A program made the position numbers and the translations under genes. Of a stretch of 43,206 nt of DNA, positions 29,128 to 40,304 are shown in pieces. Location of the stretch: the NCBI GenBank assembly GCA_002238585.1, contig MPMQ01000021.1:1-43206 (forward strand), read 5' to 3'. The stretch comes from Kistimonas sp. bin40 (lineage in GTDB: Bacteria; Pseudomonadota; Gammaproteobacteria; Pseudomonadales; Endozoicomonadaceae). How positions within the stretch are numbered: the first letter of the stretch is position 1; every line of letters starts with the position of its first letter. A model generated the notes under the pieces. It was given only the letters and a program-made list of their open reading frames with translations, ran no database searches and was not told the DNA's origin.

Positions 29128-30828
29128 ATGACACCACAGCTATCGGGAGTGCCGACCCCGGATACACAACGGCGCCTGTACACAACACAAGAGCAGGTGG
29201 AGGGCGGGGCGCACGCCGGCCGCTTGTTCCGTTCAAGGCGGTCAGTGCTTTCTGGCCAGAAGACTGGCGCAGGCGTGCAAGCGCGCAGAGCCAAGGCAGT
29301 ACAGCAGGATGAAGCCCCCTCTCTCTGTCGATGCATCTGGCCGGACTGCGGGGCCTTGTTTGCCCCCGGAACCAGGCTCCGGCATATGAGAAATCACATT
29401 TTTTGTGACAAATATTTTGTCTGCGAATGGCCGTATTGCCATCAAGCCTACCGTAACCGCTCCCAGCTGGTGGCGCACCAGCGATGTCATACAACCAACA
29501 AACCCTATGCCTGTCGATACGAGGGCTGCAACCGCGTTTTCTCTGTGCAGTCGTCTGTGTCTCGACACGAGAGAATGGCGCATGGGCACAAGACACTCCG
29601 CAGCATTTTTCAGGGCAACGGCGCAGGCCTCCGCGCAAAAAGGGTGAGACATCAAAGTATGCCTGTCAGTGCACGCAACACGCTTGTCAGTCTGAAGAGG
29701 ATGCCCGCCCCCCCGGTCAGCACAAGCCCGCAAGATATTCAAAACTTCCCGTTGCAGCAGACGAGACAACGAGACCTGCAGGGCAAGGCAGACCAGGGAG
29801 AGCCGGCACAACTGCCAGAGCGGCCAGAGCAACGGCAGCAACCACAACAGCCAGTAATAGCGCAGCCTGCCAGAAAGCCCATCGTCCTGTTCCGCCCCTG
29901 GGAGTCAGTAGAGCGAAAGTCAGCGGAGGACGCGGAGAAGCTGGAGGACGTCAGTGAAGGGAGGCGTAGCAGTGGGAGCGACCAGTCAGCGAATACGCCG
30001 GCACAAATGCCCCACTCCTTCGTTCTGGCATCCTCCTCTGCGACGGGAGGTCCGAGCTTGCCGGAACCGAACGGGCAGGAGGCGCGCATGGGAAGGGGTC
30101 ACACAGTTGCGGCCCAGCCCCCTTCCCACTTCCCATCACCGGGTTTTTCCCTCCGCATTTCTCCCTTCCACTTCACTTATCAGCCCTATCAGCCCTATCA
30201 GCCCTATCAGCCCTATCAGCCCTATCAGCCCTATCAGCCCTATCAGCCTTATCAGCCCTATCAGCCTTATCAGCCCTATCAGTCATATCCGCCATATCCG
30301 TTTTACCCTCCTTATGCTCCTTCCTCAGCCACATCACCCCACTTGGCCCCGCCGGGTGCCAGGCAGGGAGGTGCCTTGAGCGGGCCCGGTTATTACGCGC
30401 CAGCCTTTGCGCAAGCGCGCTTATATGATCACCAGGGAGGAGCGCCGCGCCCAGAACTTCCTGCTGTCCAGGCCAGCATTTCGCCGGCTTTCGCGCCTTC
30501 CGGCAGATTGCCGCTGGGAACACAACACACCGTTTTCCTGGGGCCGGTCAGGTTTCCAGGTAACGGTGGTCATACCAGCGGGGGAAGAAGGCTTGGCGAG
30601 CCGTATCTGGATCCCAGGTCGGGCATGCGAAGCGGCACGCTGCGGGGGCAAGATTTTCAGGATGCTGGCGCCATGCCGCACCCCGGCACGCAGCCTCCGA
30701 GGACAAGGACAGCACAAGGGGCGGAGGAATGGCCACCGCTGCCCGGGATGCCTGTGCCTCATCACATGCAGCGAACGGGTTTCCAGGCTGTGAGACCTGT
30801 GTGCACTGAGGGCGATCACCCTTCCTGA
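29128..30828 (+). CDS. C2H2 zinc-finger protein with proline/tyrosine-rich repeat tail
   Basis: A 566-residue protein with three consecutive TFIIIA/GLI-style C2H2 fingers. Finger 1 is C69-x4-C74-x11-H86-x3-H90, finger 2 is C99-x4-C104-x12-H117-x3-H121 and finger 3 is C129-x4-C134-x12-H147-x4-H152. The linker TTNKPYAC between fingers 2 and 3 is eukaryote-like (compare TGEKPYxC). The rest is low complexity: Gln/Pro-rich from about 200-260, then eleven QPY units (352-384), then Pro/Gly-rich to the end. There is no signal peptide. Multi-finger C2H2 proteins are rare in bacteria; Ros/MucR have one finger with different spacing. A secreted nucleomodulin-type effector acting in a eukaryotic host is a reasonable inference. 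AGGGG lies just before ATG. It stands alone after lipA. Confidence 0.8.
   Translation: MTPQLSGVPTPDTQRRLYTTQEQVEGGAHAGRLFRSRRSVLSGQKTGAGVQARRAKAVQQDEAPSLCRCIWPDCGALFAPGTRLRHMRNHIFCDKYFVCEWPYCHQAYRNRSQLVAHQRCHTTNKPYACRYEGCNRVFSVQSSVSRHERMAHGHKTLRSIFQGNGAGLRAKRVRHQSMPVSARNTLVSLKRMPAPPVSTSPQDIQNFPLQQTRQRDLQGKADQGEPAQLPERPEQRQQPQQPVIAQPARKPIVLFRPWESVERKSAEDAEKLEDVSEGRRSSGSDQSANTPAQMPHSFVLASSSATGGPSLPEPNGQEARMGRGHTVAAQPPSHFPSPGFSLRISPFHFTYQPYQPYQPYQPYQPYQPYQPYQPYQPYQPYQPYQSYPPYPFYPPYAPSSATSPHLAPPGARQGGALSGPGYYAPAFAQARLYDHQGGAPRPELPAVQASISPAFAPSGRLPLGTQHTVFLGPVRFPGNGGHTSGGRRLGEPYLDPRSGMRSGTLRGQDFQDAGAMPHPGTQPPRTRTAQGAEEWPPLPGMPVPHHMQRTGFQAVRPVCTEGDHPS
30181..30279. repeat. 9-bp tandem repeat (CAGCCCTAT x11) encoding QPY
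   Basis: Eleven units, two of them with CAGCCTTAT, encode (QPY)11 in the C2H2 protein, followed by QSY and PPY variants. The near-identity at DNA level points to recent slippage expansion; changes keep the frame. Confidence 0.95.
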
Positions 30829-31614
30829 TCCCAGTGCGTCAGACAGCCGCCGCCTGAGGGTCGGGCGGGGCGCCTATGAGGATCAATCTGACAGGGAAGG
30901 GAAACCGGAGAATATACGACTGTGGATTTCACCAGGCTCCCTATCCACCCAAGCCACAAAAGCTACCGGCGTCGTTAACAAAGCCACCTGGACCTGTAAG
31001 GGAGCGCAGCCACGAGCAGCACTACAGACCCGCCAGCCTGGCAGCTGCACAATGAAACGTCCGGCGCAATCCAGTCCATGTTCGAACAGGATCCTGAGCC
31101 AATGCCTGGCTCCGCACTGCGTCAGACGTGCCCCCACTGCGTCACGCAAGATAGCTGTCACCCCTTTTTATAAGGGATCTGACGACTCTCCAGGCTGAGC
31201 ACTGGCGGCTGCAATGGCTCTTTATGCACAAGAAGCGAAAGCGACAGTCCATTCACAATGATGGTGTTACCCAACAATGCTCCTGTGTTTCCGCTGACAA
31301 GAGAGGCCGGCATCACTGGTGGCAGCCTGAATTCTTGACGCAAACAGGCGAGAGCTGAAGGTGTTCCCCTGTCCGGAGGCAGCAAAAATCTTCAGCAGTG
31401 CTGCACGCAAGACAGGTTCGCGATACTCATGGAAACTGCGGCAATGAACAGGATTGAGTTATCAGGTCATTGCCGTAAATAGATATGTTGTGCCAGGCAG
31501 CTGCAACAGTGGAAGCTCACGTCATGACAGGTAAAGTGCAAACTTGGGAAAACACGTCAGTCGACAGCGTTCTCCCGGCGCAATGGCAAGACGCGCATCC
31601 AACTGTTAACACCA
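30829..31614. other. Spacer downstream of the C2H2 gene
   Basis: Two minus-strand frames overlap by four bases: 31385-31158 (75 residues, MLPPDRGTPSALACLRQEF...) and 31161-30883 (92 residues, GTG start, ending REPGEIHSRIFSGFPSLSD). The overlap resembles translational coupling, but I find no ribosome-binding site or family, so I leave them as possible ORFs only. Nothing else is supported. Confidence 0.3.
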
Positions 31615-31624
31615 ACAACCTGGA

Positions 31625-31753
31625 AAGGAACTGCGTCGCAAGCGCAAGGTTCTGGCCGAAACCACCGCTTTGCTGGAACTCTCCCCAAAGACCACCGCCA
31701 CCTTGGGGGGAAGGGGGCGTACGAGGAAGGTAGATGCCTCTCCCAAATCGTAG
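31625..31753 (+). pseudogene. IS3-family OrfA C-terminal fragment
   Basis: The frame reads KELRRKRKVLAETTALLELSPKTTA and stops at 31753. ELRRKxKxLAExxALLxLxKK is the hallmark leucine-zipper end of IS3-family OrfA proteins. The upstream HTH is absent here, and the expected OrfB does not follow intact. Confidence 0.6.
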
Positions 31754-32310
31754 AGAACCTGTTGCACCTGATCAGAAAACGGCAGTCAGTGGTGGCTGTA
31801 AAACAAACTCCGGTACTGTACTCGACATGCCCGCACAGACTTTACGACACTAGATGCACGACATATGAACATAGAATCTTGCGAAAATTTCCCGAAAACC
31901 ACAGCGATCTGAGAGAAAGGACCATACGAAGAAGGCTGATGCCTCTCCCAAATCCTGGAGAACCTGTTGCATCTGAACTCAGAAACCGGCAGTCAGTGGT
32001 GGCTGTAAAGCAAATTCCGGCGCTGTACTCAATATGCCCGCACAGGCTTAACGACACCAGACAAACGACATATGAACATCGAATGATGAACACAGAATTT
32101 TTCCGAAAATTTTCAGAAAACCACTGTGATCCGAGAGAAGGGGCCGCACGAGGAAGGCTGATGCCTCTCCCGGATCGTAGAGAACCTGTTGCACCTGAAG
32201 TTGCTCCTGGATCAAAAAGAAGCAGTCAGTGGTGGCTGTAAAGCAAATTCCGGCGCTGTACTCAACATGCCCGCGCAGACTTAACGACACCAGATAGGCA
32301 ACATATGCGC
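31686..32310. repeat. Three diverged tandem copies of an IS3-derived segment
   Basis: Copies begin near 31686, 31894 and 32116, each about 195-220 bp. All share GATGCCTCTCCC, GAGAACCTGTTGCA and CAGTCAGTGGTGGCTGTAAA (at 31781, 31988 and 32221 or one base before) and end near ACATATG. One frame of each gives PLPxRREPVA...AVSGGCKxNSG, resembling the IS3-type stretch between OrfA and OrfB. They are probably successive remnants of one element. A frame joining copies 1 and 2 looks coding but is not continued in copy 3. Confidence 0.6.
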
Positions 32311-32392
32311 ACAAACTCCCTTGAAAAGTGCGCAGGTGTTAACACAAGGGAAAACTGGATGTTCTCTGCCATCACTGGATGGGGGAGACTTC

Positions 32393-32509
32393 ATGCGTAA
32401 ATCAAGATTTTCAGAGACGCAAATCGTATCGATCCTGAAGGAAGCCGTTTCATACGACGCAGTCTGCATTTCCTCTTCTGAAAGAAAATTGACCCTGAAT
32501 TATCTTTGA
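32393..32509 (+). pseudogene. IS3-family OrfA N-terminal fragment
   Basis: ATG 32393 opens MRKSRFSETQIVSILKEA, the standard beginning of IS3-family OrfA (helix-turn-helix transposase subunit). After 18 residues the similarity ends and the frame stops at 32509. Together with the tail at 31625 it shows at least one shattered IS3 element in this zone. 32510-32722 holds nothing I can name. Confidence 0.7.
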
Positions 32510-32722
32510 AGAGGCCAACAAAGCATCAAGGAGCGGGAGCAGCTCTACTTTTGATTTGTGCAATACCCTTTTTCTTTCTGATCAAGAACAGCACGAAGTG
32601 ATATCTTCTCCCGCTGCGCCAACAAGGTAGCAAACGTTTTGAAAGGCTCTCGCCTCCGTTACCACCAGTTGGACTTGCCCTCGCGTCATCAGTTTGAAAC
32701 TTTTGTCTTTCATCAACAACAA

Positions 32723-34057
32723 TTAGTTATCACTCAGAAGATCCACTATCCGTGCCGCAAAGTATAAAGGCCAGACCAGATTTTCTTTATCCTGTTTTCC
32801 ACTACCAACAGCCCCTATCAACTTTACTGTTTTGACAGGAGAATACCTTTCTCCATAGACACGCAAACTTTTGGCCCGGGTGCGGCGACCTGATTTTACT
32901 TCAACAGGAACAATGTCACCTGTTTCCATTTTGAACAGGAACTCAATTTCAGCCTGCCGAAACTCCCATGAATATGTTGGGTAATACCCCATGGCCCTGA
33001 ACTCGTTCTGGACAAAGTTTTCAGAAAGATACCCTTTATATTCAAAGCTCTGCTGAAGGTGCTCCTTGTAACTGATATCCAGCATATGACCGAGCAAGCC
33101 TATATCGAAAAGAAAGAGCTTGAAAAAGTTCTCCTTCCGGTAGGCCGCCAGTGGAGATTTCGGCTCAGAATCAATGGGATAACATCTCGATATCAACCTG
33201 GTTTTTTCAAGCCAGTCTATAGGGCCGCTGAGGTCCATATAGCTGCGCTTGCGCTCAATAACACCACTGAATCTGTACCTTTTCACTGAAGCATCGATGT
33301 TTCTTGAGAGCTGAAGGGGGATGTTCCTGAAAACCTGCTCAATATGCTGAGCATTGGTTTTTCCGGCATACTTGCCAAAATCACGTAAATAGCCCGACAG
33401 TATATTCTGGTGAATTCTGGCAACACTTGTGCAGCACTCATTAATACCTGTCTGACTGTTTTTTCCAGCGAACCATGTGGCCACCGCTTCTGGCATACCT
33501 CCCACAAAGTAGTAATCCAAAAGAAGCTGCCAGAGCTTGTTATGGGCAGCCTGAATGCGGGACCCTTTGCGATAGGCATCCAGGAGCTTGTCATTCCCCG
33601 CCGCGAGAACAAACTCCTCAAAGCAGAGCGGATACAGCTCAAGGGCCTCCACTTTGCCAACAGGGAAAGAATCAAGAAGACCGATATTGGAACCTGAAGC
33701 ACAGAGAAATACATCAGGCCTTTGTTCCGCAAAAAATTTCAGGCTGTTCAAAGCCTGGGGGCATTCGCCAATCTCATCAAAGAACAACAGATCAGTCGTC
33801 GGTGAAAAATCAACCCCAAGCTCAAGTTCGATATTCTGGATAATAGACTCCGGGCTCAGACTGTCTGAGAAAAGCTCCTTGAGTGCTGGATCAGCCAAAA
33901 AATCCAGCTTCAGAACACGCTCAAAACTCTGGGCCCCAAAGCCCTTCTCTATCAACCAGGACTTGCCAACCTGTCTGGCTCCGTCCAGCAGGAGAGGCTT
34001 GCGACCGTCCCGCGCTTTCCAGGCAGTCAACTTCTTCAGCAAAAGGCGTTCAAGCAT
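32723..34057 (-). CDS. AAA_14/DUF4143 family ATP-binding protein
   Basis: The 444-residue protein has a Walker A motif in GARQVGKSW (26-34), Walker B in DLLFFDEIGE, a sensor-like CASGSN, and a C-terminal DUF4143 domain with a nuclease-like core (RQAEIEFLF...IVPVEVKSG). Members are common accessory genes whose exact role is unknown. I prefer ATG 34057 (MLERLLLKKLTAWK), the family start with GGAG ahead; a frame from 34132 adds 25 atypical residues. It is intact and visibly AT-richer than the neighbouring core genes, in a zone of IS fragments, so it was probably acquired. Confidence 0.88.
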   Translation of the reverse strand: MLERLLLKKLTAWKARDGRKPLLLDGARQVGKSWLIEKGFGAQSFERVLKLDFLADPALKELFSDSLSPESIIQNIELELGVDFSPTTDLLFFDEIGECPQALNSLKFFAEQRPDVFLCASGSNIGLLDSFPVGKVEALELYPLCFEEFVLAAGNDKLLDAYRKGSRIQAAHNKLWQLLLDYYFVGGMPEAVATWFAGKNSQTGINECCTSVARIHQNILSGYLRDFGKYAGKTNAQHIEQVFRNIPLQLSRNIDASVKRYRFSGVIERKRSYMDLSGPIDWLEKTRLISRCYPIDSEPKSPLAAYRKENFFKLFLFDIGLLGHMLDISYKEHLQQSFEYKGYLSENFVQNEFRAMGYYPTYSWEFRQAEIEFLFKMETGDIVPVEVKSGRRTRAKSLRVYGERYSPVKTVKLIGAVGSGKQDKENLVWPLYFAARIVDLLSDN

Positions 34058-34114
34058 GGCTCCAGATCCCGTCCGCTTTCCCACTTGAGATCTGAACATA
34101 AAGCTTTTTGACGG

Positions 34115-34240
34115 GATAAAAAAGAGCCGCATCGACTTTTTTGCACAAAAAAATATGCAATTTGCTATTTTTTGACAGGAAAAAGTCCCAATTTTTGTAC
34201 TTTTTTATAGAAAAAAGACTGGGGGCACAGCTTTTTCCAT
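34115..34240. promoter_or_regulatory. AT-rich hairpin region upstream of the ATPase gene
   Basis: This stretch is packed with A- and T-tracts. CTTTTTT (34201-34207) and AAAAAAG (34212-34218) pair around ATAG. GGGATAAAAAAG, GACAGGAAAAAG and TAGAAAAAAG recur at intervals. It probably contains the promoter of the minus-strand ATPase gene and may bind H-NS-like silencers, but no clear -35/-10 pair is certain. Confidence 0.35.
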
Positions 34241-34319
34241 AGAAATTGAAGCGTTCTCCCAGATTTTTGTTGCACATGCCCCCATGCGGCCTACGCACCA
34301 GCCACAAGCTCCCTGGCCG

Positions 34320-34664
34320 TCAAGAGCGCGCAGCAGATTTCAAGCTGAAGCCCTGCTTTTCCAACTCTGCCGTGACTGTATCCACCTGGTCTCCCTGCAG
34401 CTCTATGGTGCTGTCCTTGACAGTACCGCCAATGCCACAAGACCTCCGCAGGTGACGAGCAAGCTTCTTCAGCTCGACATCGTTCAAAGCAAGCCCTGCT
34501 ACTACGGTGACTGTTTTTCCTGCACGTCCCTTCTTTACCCGGCACACGCGGACAGGTCCGCTGGCAGCAGGCCCTTCTTCGCCGGGATCAGGAGCAAGAA
34601 CCTGCCTGGCTCTGGCCGGGTCTGTGCTGTAAAAAAAGCGGCTGCTCTCGGACTTTTTGCGCAC
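34320..34664 (-). CDS. yciH: SUI1/eIF1-like translation factor YciH
   Basis: The 114-residue protein carries a SUI1 domain: VRVCRVKKGRAGKTVTVVAGL, ELKKLARHLRRSCGIGGTVKDSTIELQGDQ. YciH is the bacterial homologue of eukaryotic eIF1 and is reported to influence initiation fidelity and stress translation. I chose the GTG at 34664 because AGGAG lies seven bases before it; a TTG at 34682 would overlap that site. It begins beside an IS110 relic, so its original upstream context is lost. Confidence 0.93.
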   Translation of the reverse strand: MRKKSESSRFFYSTDPARARQVLAPDPGEEGPAASGPVRVCRVKKGRAGKTVTVVAGLALNDVELKKLARHLRRSCGIGGTVKDSTIELQGDQVDTVTAELEKQGFSLKSAARS

Positions 34665-34687
34665 TGATAACTCCTGTGGCAATCGGT

Positions 34688-34921
34688 TATATGGGGTTTG
34701 ACATACTGCGGCGCAATGAGATCAACCCTGTGCCCCCAGGGCCGACACCGGCGCGCCAGTTCATCAAAACCGGCACCGGCCTCCATCCTGACAACACAGG
34801 AGGTGGGAGCCGGGAGACATGCTATCAATTGATGTCGCGTCCCTGTTATCCCGCCTGCTCTCTGGCTGCTGAACAGCTGAAAGCCCCCCTCGCCCACATC
34901 TGTGCACGGCACGCAAGTACT
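34688..34921 (-). pseudogene. IS110-family transposase N-terminal relic
   Basis: The minus frame reads DVGEGGFQLF..., VVRMEAGAGFDELARRC and GHRVDLIAPQYVKPH. These match in order the IS110 RuvC-like (DEDD) N-terminal domain (D.AK..FQ, IGMEACxxAHHWAR, GHxVRLIAPQYVKPY). Key residues are changed and the protein ends a few codons later near yciH. It is an old remnant. The remaining sequence to guaA (34922-35113) shows no gene. Confidence 0.6.
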
Positions 34922-35113
34922 CATGACTGTCCCCTCATCGCTGACTGGAAGCACCAGTGTGGACCATAAAAGCAGCAAGAGGATCAAATCATGCCATTAT
35001 CGGAACAGGCGGCCGATTGCCGCTGCTGTCTTGATGCAGAGCCCCGCTTCAGAACGGCTGAAGCCCTGTATGACTTTCACTCCAGAATCGGCCGACAAGT
35101 GACCTGCAACCGG

Positions 35114-36682
35114 CTACTCCCACTCAATAGTGGCGGGCGGCTTACTGGATATGTCGTAGGTTACCCGGGATATCTTGTCTATTTCATTGATGATGCGGGA
35201 AGAAACTTGCTCGAGGAACTCATAAGGCAAACGCGCCCATGAAGCCGTCATGAAATCGGTCGTTTCCACCGCCCGCAGGGAAATCACATATTCATAACGC
35301 CGCGCATCGCCAACAACACCTACAGATTTCACCGGCAGAAACACCGCAAAAGCCTGACTGACCTTGTAGTAGAGTTCCGCTTTGTACAGCTCCTCAATAA
35401 AAATGGAATCCGCCTTGCGCAGAATGTCTGCGTACTCCTGGTGCACCTCGCCCAATATCCGGACCGCCAAGCCTGGCCCCGGAAAGGGATGACGGTGAAC
35501 CATGTCGTAAGGCAGTCCCAGCTCCAGCCCCAGCCTGCGGACCTCGTCCTTGAATAGCTCACGCAGTGGCTCAACCAGCTGCATGGTCATATCTTCCGGC
35601 AGCCCCCCCACATTGTGGTGCGACTTTATGACATGAGCTTTTCCCGTCGCAGAGGCCGCAGACTCTATGACATCCGGATAAATAGTTCCCTGAGCCAGAA
35701 AAGGCACGCTACCTATCCGGGTCGCCTGTTCGTCAAAAACTTCGATAAAGGTATTGCCAATGATCTTTCTTTTCTTTTCCGGCGACTGCACACCGCTCAA
35801 CCGCGCCAGGAAGCGCTCAGAGGCATCCACCTGAATAACCCGGATCCCCTGCTTCTGCGCAAACATGGCCATGACTTGCTCAGACTCACCGGCACGCAAA
35901 AGACCATTGTCAACAAACACGCAGACCAGCCGGTCACCAATCGCCCGGTGCAAAAGAGCCGCCAGCACACTCGAATCCACACCGCCCGACAGTCCCAGAA
36001 GGACAGACTGGTCCCCGACCTGACGACAAATGCGCTCAATAGCGTCTTCAATAATGCCGGAAGGCGTCCAGTGTTTGCCGCAACCTGCTATATCGCAGAC
36101 AAACCGTTCCAGTATCCGCTTCCCCTGGCGGGTATGCGTGACTTCAGGATGAAACTGAAGACCATAGAGATGACGCGACTCATCCGCCATGGCCGCCAGC
36201 GGGCAGGCCTGGGTCCAGGCCAGGGGGCTGAAACCTTCAGGCAGGGCGGTCACCTGGTCGCCGTGACTCATCCAGACATCAAGGCTGGTAGAACCTCCAG
36301 TACCCACATGATCTTCTATGCCGTCCAGCAAGCGGCTTGCGCCCGTCTCAACCCGGGCATAGCCGAACTCGGACACCCCCGCAGCTGACACCTGGCCGCC
36401 CAGCCGGGACGCCATGGCCTGCATGCCATAGCAAATACCAAGCACCGGAACACCCAGCTCAAAAACAGCCTCAGGTATCTGAGGCGCCCCCGCAGCGGCA
36501 ACAGACTCGGGGCCGCCCGACAGCACCACCGCCCGCGGCGCAAAATCACGCAAGGCGCTGTCCGCGACATCACAACCATAAATCTCGCAGTAGACACCGA
36601 TTTCACGAATGGAACGCGCGATCAGCTGGGTGTACTGGGAACCAAAATCAAGTACCAGAACCCTGTCCTTATGAATATCCAT
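35114..36682 (-). CDS. guaA: GMP synthase (glutamine-hydrolysing)
   Basis: GuaA converts XMP to GMP using glutamine and ATP. The 522-residue protein has the class I amidotransferase triad C84 (LGICYGMQ), H178 and E180 (LQFHPEV), the ATP-pyrophosphatase P-loop LSGGVDSS (231-238), and the C-terminal dimerisation domain ending KPPATIEWE. It lies seven bases after guaB and is surely co-transcribed, placing the last two steps to GMP together. Confidence 0.98.
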   Translation of the reverse strand: MDIHKDRVLVLDFGSQYTQLIARSIREIGVYCEIYGCDVADSALRDFAPRAVVLSGGPESVAAAGAPQIPEAVFELGVPVLGICYGMQAMASRLGGQVSAAGVSEFGYARVETGASRLLDGIEDHVGTGGSTSLDVWMSHGDQVTALPEGFSPLAWTQACPLAAMADESRHLYGLQFHPEVTHTRQGKRILERFVCDIAGCGKHWTPSGIIEDAIERICRQVGDQSVLLGLSGGVDSSVLAALLHRAIGDRLVCVFVDNGLLRAGESEQVMAMFAQKQGIRVIQVDASERFLARLSGVQSPEKKRKIIGNTFIEVFDEQATRIGSVPFLAQGTIYPDVIESAASATGKAHVIKSHHNVGGLPEDMTMQLVEPLRELFKDEVRRLGLELGLPYDMVHRHPFPGPGLAVRILGEVHQEYADILRKADSIFIEELYKAELYYKVSQAFAVFLPVKSVGVVGDARRYEYVISLRAVETTDFMTASWARLPYEFLEQVSSRIINEIDKISRVTYDISSKPPATIEWE

Positions 36683-36689
36683 GATGCGA

Positions 36690-38691
<2,002 letters not shown>

Positions 38692-40071
38692 ATGTCCTAT
38701 ACACACGACGCTCGACAAACAGAATCCGTACCCGATGAGCAGCACAGGATTCTCTCTGTGAGCGAACTCAACCGGCAGGCCCGCTGCCTGCTGGAAACGG
38801 CCTTCCCCTGGGTTCATGTTTCCGGCGAGCTGTCCAACCTGGCCCGTCCACCTTCAGGGCACTGGTATTTCACGCTCAAGGACAGTCGGGCCCAGGTGCG
38901 CTGCGCCCTGTTCCGTGCCGCCAGCCAGAAACTGGGCTTCGTCCCCGAAGAAGGTCAGCAGGTGCTGGTGAAAGCCCGTGCGGGTCTGTACGAAACCCGG
39001 GGAGACTGGCAGTTGACGGTCTCCTCCATGGAGCCTTTTGGCACAGGTGCCTTGCAACTGGCCTTTGAGCAGCTCAAGCGACGGCTGGCCGCTGAAGGAC
39101 TGCTCAGTCAGGAACGCAAGCGACCTCTTCCCCACCGGCCTGGCCATATCGCCCTGGTGACATCCCGGCAGGGCGCCGCCGTTCACGACATGCTGACCGT
39201 GTTTCGACGCCGCTACCCCTGCCTGACCATCACTATTGTGCATACACCCGTGCAGGGTGCTACGGCGGCCGCAAGCATAGTGCAGGCACTGGAGCGGGCA
39301 CAGCAGCTGCCGGACGTGGACGCCATCATTGTCGGGCGCGGAGGCGGCTCGCTGGAAGACCTCTGGCCGTTCAACGAAGAGGCCGTGGCCCGGGCCATAG
39401 CGCACTGCCGCATTCCGGTCGTCAGTGGCGTGGGACACGAGGTCGATGTCACCCTGGCCGATCTGGTCGCCGATTACAGGGCTCCAACGCCCTCAGCAGC
39501 AGCCGAGCTGCTCAGCCCCGACAAGCAGGAACTTCTGACGCAGCTCGACAGACTCTCGCAAGGACTTCTGAACGCAATCAACTACCAGCTTCAGTTGCGG
39601 CAACGGCAGCTCAATCACCTGCGCCTGCGCTTGCGTCACCCCGGGGCACTCCTGCGCGAGCAGCAACAGAAGCTGGATGACACCACAACCCGCCTGCATA
39701 ACGGAATCAACTACCAGCTTCAGTTGCGGCAACGGCAGCTCAGTCACCTGCGCCTGCGCTTGCGTCATCCCGGTGCACTCATACGCGAGCAGCAACAGAA
39801 GCTGGATGAGGCCGCAAACCGCCTGCACAGGGCCATGGACAGGGCACTGTTCGACAGAAAGCACCAGCTGGACCACCGCATGGCCCAGCTCGATGCCTAC
39901 AGTCCGCTGGCCACTCTCCGGCGCGGTTACAGCATCACCTTCACACCAGCGGGCAAGACAGTCACCGATACCCGCAGACTCCAGCCCGGCGACAAAGTGC
40001 ACACCCGCCTGGCCGACGGCAGCTTCTGGTCGGTCGTCACAAGCCTGGATACAGCGCCAGAGCAAGACTGA
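38692..40071 (+). CDS. xseA: Exodeoxyribonuclease VII large subunit
   Basis: XseA with XseB degrades single-stranded DNA. The 459-residue protein has the N-terminal OB fold (SVSELNRQARCLLETAFPWVHVSGELSNL), the catalytic domain with GRGGGSLEDLWPFNEE, GVGHEVDVTLADLVADYRAPTPSAAAELL, and the long coiled coil that binds XseB. That coiled coil contains a tandem duplication of 43 residues (about 294-379). The C-terminal RGYSI segment is intact. Without the duplication the protein would be unusually short, so it may be functional or compensatory. Confidence 0.96.
   Translation: MSYTHDARQTESVPDEQHRILSVSELNRQARCLLETAFPWVHVSGELSNLARPPSGHWYFTLKDSRAQVRCALFRAASQKLGFVPEEGQQVLVKARAGLYETRGDWQLTVSSMEPFGTGALQLAFEQLKRRLAAEGLLSQERKRPLPHRPGHIALVTSRQGAAVHDMLTVFRRRYPCLTITIVHTPVQGATAAASIVQALERAQQLPDVDAIIVGRGGGSLEDLWPFNEEAVARAIAHCRIPVVSGVGHEVDVTLADLVADYRAPTPSAAAELLSPDKQELLTQLDRLSQGLLNAINYQLQLRQRQLNHLRLRLRHPGALLREQQQKLDDTTTRLHNGINYQLQLRQRQLSHLRLRLRHPGALIREQQQKLDEAANRLHRAMDRALFDRKHQLDHRMAQLDAYSPLATLRRGYSITFTPAGKTVTDTRRLQPGDKVHTRLADGSFWSVVTSLDTAPEQD
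39571..39828. repeat. 129-bp in-frame tandem duplication in xseA
   Basis: Units 39571-39699 and 39700-39828 are highly similar at DNA level, sharing long identical runs such as ATCAACTACCAGCTTCAGTT at 39577 and 39706. They encode INYQLQLRQRQL...EQQQKLD twice in the coiled coil. The near-identity indicates a fairly recent duplication or ongoing homogenisation. Confidence 0.95.
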
Positions 40072-40129
40072 CCGGCTCGGCCCCGCCAGCGTGCAACCCG
40101 AAGAGGGTACCATCCATTCCCGGAGCGCA

Positions 40130-40184
40130 CCGGGGGACGACCGCCCCCGGCCAGGCCCCGGATTTGTCAGCAAGACCGACAAAT
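40130..40184 (+). terminator. Paired hairpins downstream of xseA
   Basis: CCGGGGG/CCCCCGG (40130-40150) and ATTTGTC/GACAAAT (40162-40184) follow each other 59 bases after the xseA stop. The second is followed by TTTGTCC, a poor T-tract. They may terminate xseA or shape the leader of the acetyltransferase gene. Confidence 0.4.
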
Positions 40185-40304
40185 TTGTCCAGAAACCTCG
40201 CCATTTTTCCCCCTGCTGGCAAAAAGCCACCGCACTTTCTGCCTTTATCGCTGCCACATAGTGCCGATACAGACCTGGAAGCCGAAAACAAAGTCCACAT
40301 TCGA

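Noticed and set aside
31762-32241. 159-codon frame with an internal repeat
   Set aside because: The repeat is in frame only between copies 1 and 2; copy 3 is in another frame, and the DNA resembles IS3 debris, so a real repetitive protein is unlikely.
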